Assembly: GCF_000372745.1 (NCBI RefSeq)
Contig: NZ_KB889562.1
Coordinates: forward strand, 139,321 to 203,320
Direction of reading: 5' to 3'
DNA from: Embleya scabrispora DSM 41855
GTDB taxonomy: Bacteria; Actinomycetota; Actinomycetes; Streptomycetales; Streptomycetaceae
DNA length: 64,000 nt
In this document: positions 60,147 through 64,000 of the stretch, piece by piece
Layout: each line of letters opens with the position of its first letter
How positions within the stretch are numbered: position 1 is the stretch's first letter
Translations under genes and position numbers: made by a program
Notes under the pieces: model-generated
The model's database searches: none
Told to the model about the DNA's origin: nothing
What the model saw: the letters and a program-made list of their open reading frames with translations, nothing else

Positions 60147-60726
60147 ATGCCAGGGGCCACCCTCCCTCCCCGCCGGCCACCCGGGCGGGCGCGGACTCGC
60201 GAGCTGCGGGCGGTCGCGGACGTGCGAGAGACGCGAACGGCCGGGCGGCGCGGGCGCACGGGCGGGCGGCCCAGGTCAGCAAGCGCGGACGGCTGGGCGG
60301 GCGTCCCGGGTCGGCGAGCGCGGACGGCCTGGCCGCGCGGGCGGGCAGCGGTCGGCGGTGGGCACCCGGGCGCGGATAAGCGGTCGGCGCTGGTGGACGG
60401 TCGGTCCGGCGGGCGGTTCAGTGCGGGCGCACGGCCGGGCCGGCGCCCGCCGGTGTCGCTCCACGGTGGGCGGCAGGATCAGGCAGGCGAGCCCGACGAG
60501 TTCGGGGTGGCGCCCGACCACCGGAGCCTCGATGCGGCGCACTGCTCCCTGATCCAGCCCGCGGCGGCACAGGTCGACGAGATCCGCCCGGACCTGCCGG
60601 GCCCGCGGACGCTCCGGCCGCCCCGGACGCCGGAGCCCCGCAGTTCGGATCGGTCGGATCGGGTCGCCGGGTCGAGAGGCGCACCCCCGGGCATGTCGCG
60701 CCGCCGCTCCGCATCGGCGCCGCGCG
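60147..60726. other. Gene-poor stretch with short repeats and possible relic
   Basis: About 60180-60400 contains repeated GC-rich strings such as AGCGCGGACGGC and CGGGCGGG. On the minus strand, about 60640-60440 reads coherently (QVRADLVDLCRRGLDQGAVR, then IEAPVVGRHPELVGLACLILPP), like part of a protein with no start. I see no intact gene. Its end abuts the response regulator gene's stop. Confidence 0.4.
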
Positions 60727-61377
60727 TCAGCCGGGGCCGACGAAACCCGACTCGTAGGCGGCGATCACCGCCTGGGTGCGGTCACGGGCGCCCAACTTGC
60801 CCAGCACCGCGCTCACATGGCTCTTGACCGTCTCGGTACCCAGGAACAGTTCGGTGGCGATCTCGGCGTTGTTCAGCCCCCGGGCCATCGCCCGCAACAC
60901 GTCGGCCTCGCGGTCGGTCAGATTGGCCCGGACCACCGTGTCACCGCGGGCCGCCTTCTTGTGCCGCTCGACCAACGCCCGCAGCTTGGCGGGGAACAGC
61001 AGGGAGTCTCCGGTGGCCAGTGCCCGCACCGCGCCGGTGATCTCGGCGGGGCGGGCCCGCTTGAGCAGGAAGCCGTGTGCCCCGACCCGCAGCGCCTCGT
61101 AGACGTATTCGTCGTTCTCGAAGGTGGTGATGATCAGGATCTTGGGCGGCTGTTCGAGATGCGCGAGCAGGTCCCGGGTGGCCTGGATCCCGTCCACGCG
61201 CGGCATCCGCACATCCATCGCGACCACGTCCGGGCGCAGCGCGCGAACCAGCGAGAGCACCCCCGCGCCGTCGTCGGCCTCGCCCACGACCTCCAGATCG
61301 GGCTGCGCGCCCAGGATGGCCCGCAGGCCCGCCCGAACCAGTTCGTCGTCGTCCACCAGCAGGATCCGGATCGTCAC
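60727..61377 (-). CDS. NarL/LuxR-type response regulator
   Basis: The 216-residue protein has a receiver domain (ILLVDDDELVRAGL, phosphoacceptor Asp in VVAMDVRMPRVDG, Lys in GFLLKRARP) and a C-terminal LuxR helix-turn-helix (LTDREADVLRAMARGLNNAEIATELFLGTETVKSHVSAVLGKLGA). Its GTG start overlaps the TGA of the kinase gene (GTGA), so the two are produced together. The target genes are unknown. Confidence 0.96.
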   Translation of the reverse strand: MTIRILLVDDDELVRAGLRAILGAQPDLEVVGEADDGAGVLSLVRALRPDVVAMDVRMPRVDGIQATRDLLAHLEQPPKILIITTFENDEYVYEALRVGAHGFLLKRARPAEITGAVRALATGDSLLFPAKLRALVERHKKAARGDTVVRANLTDREADVLRAMARGLNNAEIATELFLGTETVKSHVSAVLGKLGARDRTQAVIAAYESGFVGPG

Positions 61378-62627
61378 GACGCCCACCGTAGAGGCAAGCG
61401 CACGTGCACCCGCCAATAGCCCTCATGCGCACCGGCGGTGGCCTCGCCGCCGAGCAGCGCGGCCCGCTCGCGTATGCCGCGCAGCCCGCTGCCGCTGCCG
61501 GCGCCGACCACCCGCCGCTCGACTCCCGCCGCGGGCGCGCTGCTCAGCACGGTCAGCTCGACGTCGTGTTCGTCCACCGCCACGGTGACGTCGACCGGCA
61601 CCGGGCCCGCGTGCCGCAGCACGTTGGTGAGCGACTCCTGCACGATCCGATAGCCCTCGCGCGAGATCACCGCCGGCACCGCGTCGACGGCGCCCGCCAC
61701 CCGCAGTTCGACCGAGGCACCCGCGCCGCGGGTGCCGTCGACGAGCACCTTGAGCTCGGACAGGCCGGGTCGAGGCGCGGCCGGCTCCGGTGCGTCGCGC
61801 AACAGCAGCAGCATGCGTTCCAGGTCTTCCAGGGCCTGTCGGCCGGTCTCCTCGATAGCTTCGAGCGCCCGGTCCGCGAAGGCGGGATCGGTGTCGAGCA
61901 ATTGCCGGGCGGCGCCGGCCTGAAGCACCGTCACGGACAGCGCGTGGCCGATCGAGTCGTGCAATTCGCGGGCGAGCCGATTGTGTTCGAGCAGTTGCTC
62001 GGTCCGCCGCTCGGCTATCGCGAGGCGCTCGGTCGCGGACGGCCCGAGCAGCCTGGTACCGAGCCGGGTGAGCAGCCAACCCACGCCGGCCAGGTAGTAG
62101 AGAGCCCCGACGATGACGAGCGCACCCAGGGGAATCAGCCACCAGTGCTCGGCACCGCCCGCGAAGGCGAGCCCGCCGAACGCCACGCCCGTATCCGTGG
62201 CCGGCGACATGATCATCGCGATTCCCACGAACACCCAGTGGCCCGTGAGTGCGAGACCGAGCCAGGCCAGGTCGACCCGCAACACCAGCCACAGCGCAGT
62301 GCGCCATCGGTCCCCCCACCCCTGGGACCGGGTGACCGCGATGTCGCTCTCGTCCCCGGGGCGCAGCAGCAGCCGGGCCAGGAAACCCTCGAACCGGCGC
62401 GCCTCGGCGAGCAGCCCGAACACGATCAGGATCGGAATCGGGACGACCAGCAGCGCGAGCCCGTCGGCCGGCCCGCTGTCGCCTTCCAGACCCGGGTACA
62501 CCAGGGCGACCGCCACGCCCAGGGCCAGCGCCGTGAACAGGTGGAAGGCCCGCGTGTAGGTGGAGGCCGTGACGAGCGGCCGGGTGAGGCGGGTGAGCCA
62601 AGTGCGAAGCGGCGCGATCCGGGACAT
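61374..62627 (-). CDS. HisKA_3 sensor histidine kinase
   Basis: The 417-residue membrane protein has about five helices in the first 200 residues. Then come the HisKA_3 phosphorylation site ARELHDSIGHALSVTVLQAGAARQLL and an HATPase_c end with YRIVQESLTNVLRHAG and SGSGLRGIRERAALLGG. The partner is the adjacent NarL-type regulator. ATG 62627 has AGGATGG upstream. No extracytoplasmic sensor domain is visible, so the helices may themselves sense. Confidence 0.94.
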   Translation of the reverse strand: MSRIAPLRTWLTRLTRPLVTASTYTRAFHLFTALALGVAVALVYPGLEGDSGPADGLALLVVPIPILIVFGLLAEARRFEGFLARLLLRPGDESDIAVTRSQGWGDRWRTALWLVLRVDLAWLGLALTGHWVFVGIAMIMSPATDTGVAFGGLAFAGGAEHWWLIPLGALVIVGALYYLAGVGWLLTRLGTRLLGPSATERLAIAERRTEQLLEHNRLARELHDSIGHALSVTVLQAGAARQLLDTDPAFADRALEAIEETGRQALEDLERMLLLLRDAPEPAAPRPGLSELKVLVDGTRGAGASVELRVAGAVDAVPAVISREGYRIVQESLTNVLRHAGPVPVDVTVAVDEHDVELTVLSSAPAAGVERRVVGAGSGSGLRGIRERAALLGGEATAGAHEGYWRVHVRLPLRWAS

Positions 62628-62814
62628 GCCGCCATCCTGCCGGGTCGCCGTGTGCACGACCTCCCCCGCCCGGGGGAGACCGTCCCCACGGTTGGGGGAA
62701 TTGGCGCAGGGTCCCGAAATCGCAGTCGTGACGCGCCGCCACCACCGGCGGTACCCACCGCAAAGCAGCCGACCCTCCGGTTACCCAGGGTCACTTGTGG
62801 GCATCCCAGAGCGC

Positions 62815-64000
62815 ATGTCCAGATGGCGGCGGCGCAAGACGGTGGCGGGAGAACCCCTGCCGCCCACCCGACGCAACACCGAGTTCCTGCTGCTCGTCTT
62901 CGCGGTCCTGGTCCCCGTCCTCGCGTATGCGAACGTCGGCCTGACCAAGGACGGCTCGGTTCCTCCGGATACCGCCGGATACGGACTCGGGCTCGGCTTC
63001 CTCGTGTTGGTCGCCCACATTCTGGTGCGCCGCTTCGCGCCGTATGCCGACCCGGTGCTGCTGCCGATCGCCGCACTGCTCAACGGCCTGGGGCTGGTGC
63101 TGATCTACCGACTCGACCTGGAGACGTCGAAGGCGCAGGCCGCGCCCTCGCAACTGGTGTGGTCGGCCGTCGGGGTGATCCTGTTCGCGGTGGTGATGAT
63201 CGCCGTGCGCGATCACCGCACCCTGGGCAAATACGCGTACCTCGCGGCCGCCGTGGCCCTGTTCCTGATGATCGTCCCGGTCTTCTTCCCGGCCATCAAC
63301 GGCGCCAAGGTGTGGATCCGACTCGGCCCCTTCTCGCTGCAGCCCGGCGAGTTCGCCAAGATCATCCTGGTGGTCTTCTTCGCGTCCCACCTCGCCACCA
63401 CGCGCGAGACGCTGATGATGATCGGCCGTCGGTTCTGCGGCGTGAACCTGCCGCGCGGCCGCGACCTCGGCCCGGTCGTCGCGGTGTGGCTGACGTCGGT
63501 CGGCATCCTGGTCCTGGAGCGCGATCTGGGCACGTCCCTGCTCTACTTCGGCGCATTCGTGGTGATGCTCTACGTCGCGACCGCCCGCATCGGCTGGATC
63601 CTGGTCGGCCTCATCCTGATCGCACTCGGCGCGTTCGCGGTCGGCTCGGCCGAACCCCACGTGCACAGCCGCGTGCAGGACTGGCAGGACCCGTTCGCGA
63701 GCATCCACGCGGGGCTCGGACCGGGCCAACTGGCCCAGTCGTTGTTCTGTTTCGCGGCCGGCGGTCTGCTCGGCGCCGGCCTCGGCCTGGGGCACTCGAT
63801 CCTGGTCGGCTTCTCCGCCAAGAGCGACTTCATCCTGGCCACCGTCGGCGAGGAACTCGGACTGACCGGCATCGCCGCGCTGTTCGTGCTCTACGCGCTG
63901 CTGGTCGCACGCGGCTTCCGGGCCGGCCTGACCGCGCCGGACCCGTTCGGCTCGCTGCTCGCCCACGGCCTCTCCGCCGTGCTGGCCATCCAGGTGTTCG
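62815..64000 (+). CDS. FtsW/RodA-type SEDS glycosyltransferase (cut by window edge)
   Basis: The reading frame is open from 62815 to the end of the window (395 codons visible), with no stop inside. The protein has multiple helices and SEDS landmarks: INGAKVWIRLGPFSLQPGEFAKI, the catalytic Asp in LERDLGTSLL, and AEPHVHSRVQDWQDPF, then ATVGEELGLTGI. SEDS proteins polymerise peptidoglycan with a partner penicillin-binding protein. ATG 62815 or GTG 62797 may be the start. The left neighbour is a two-component system and not the usual pstP/fhaB genes; the right side is outside the window. Confidence 0.92.
   Translation, partial: MSRWRRRKTVAGEPLPPTRRNTEFLLLVFAVLVPVLAYANVGLTKDGSVPPDTAGYGLGLGFLVLVAHILVRRFAPYADPVLLPIAALLNGLGLVLIYRLDLETSKAQAAPSQLVWSAVGVILFAVVMIAVRDHRTLGKYAYLAAAVALFLMIVPVFFPAINGAKVWIRLGPFSLQPGEFAKIILVVFFASHLATTRETLMMIGRRFCGVNLPRGRDLGPVVAVWLTSVGILVLERDLGTSLLYFGAFVVMLYVATARIGWILVGLILIALGAFAVGSAEPHVHSRVQDWQDPFASIHAGLGPGQLAQSLFCFAAGGLLGAGLGLGHSILVGFSAKSDFILATVGEELGLTGIAALFVLYALLVARGFRAGLTAPDPFGSLLAHGLSAVLAIQVF

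Overview
The window is very GC-rich, with GTG starts, GTGA/ATGA stop-start overlaps and many paired regulator-transporter genes. Together with an AfsR/SARP-type regulator relic, a virginiamycin B lyase, a B12-riboswitch-controlled class Ia ribonucleotide reductase and a HisKA_3/LuxR two-component pair, this points to a Streptomycetaceae-like actinomycete chromosome. The genus cannot be fixed from the sequence. I see no tRNA, rRNA, CRISPR array, insertion sequence or prophage. The region is a mixture of housekeeping genes (map, nrdAB, purB, mug, an ATP-dependent DNA ligase, the start of an ftsW/rodA gene) and accessory regulator, transport, resistance and modification genes.

Left part (1-23.7 kb). 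A hairpin element and a three-copy 38-bp tandem repeat precede a methyltransferase gene. Three regulator/exporter units follow: a DHA2 exporter facing a GntR-TetR fusion regulator across four TAGTGCAC sites; an MFS gene overlapping a TetR gene that seems to start at CTG; and a TetR/DHA2 pair around two 18-bp operators. Between these lie an SGNH hydrolase, an iron-box-like palindrome with a siderophore-interacting protein, a secreted M1 peptidase, an XRE-cupin regulator and a MOSC protein. At about 16.0 kb two divergent genes have both lost their 5' halves at the same point, which looks like a deletion scar. A SMI1/KNR4 gene at 21.2 kb follows gene debris, and map faces a small XRE gene over a shared palindrome.

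Middle part (23.7-42 kb). This holds an oxidoreductase, a Tat-exported L,D-transpeptidase-like protein, an HD protein, a DprE2-like reductase, a GNAT/acyltransferase pair, two aminoglycoside-phosphotransferase-fold proteins in the wider region, and a well-supported vgb (streptogramin B lyase) gene facing its probable TetR repressor over two operators. Directly downstream is the most unusual unit: a 61-residue peptide, a small hairpin, then three overlapping genes (an unrecognised helical protein, a second helical protein resembling DUF6895, and a serine beta-lactamase-fold hydrolase). It has the layout of a peptide-maturation (RiPP-like) cassette but no enzyme of a known RiPP class. A DhaK-DhaL fusion, an S24-like mini-protein, LysE, a second MOSC protein, VOC, GNAT and Mug follow.

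Right part (42-64 kb). A cobalamin riboswitch leads nrdA-nrdB, closed by a strong terminator. Next come an MmyB-type regulator facing an alcohol dehydrogenase over a 20-bp palindrome, PhoD phosphatase, an amidohydrolase, DNA ligase, an 87-bp minisatellite, purB, a YnfA-type protein, YihY/BrkB, a methyltransferase whose end overlaps an EamA exporter gene by 155 bp on the opposite strand, and a compact SPFH / ribbon-helix-helix / GPP34 operon behind a perfect 16-bp palindrome. The window ends with a two-component system and a truncated FtsW/RodA gene running off the edge.
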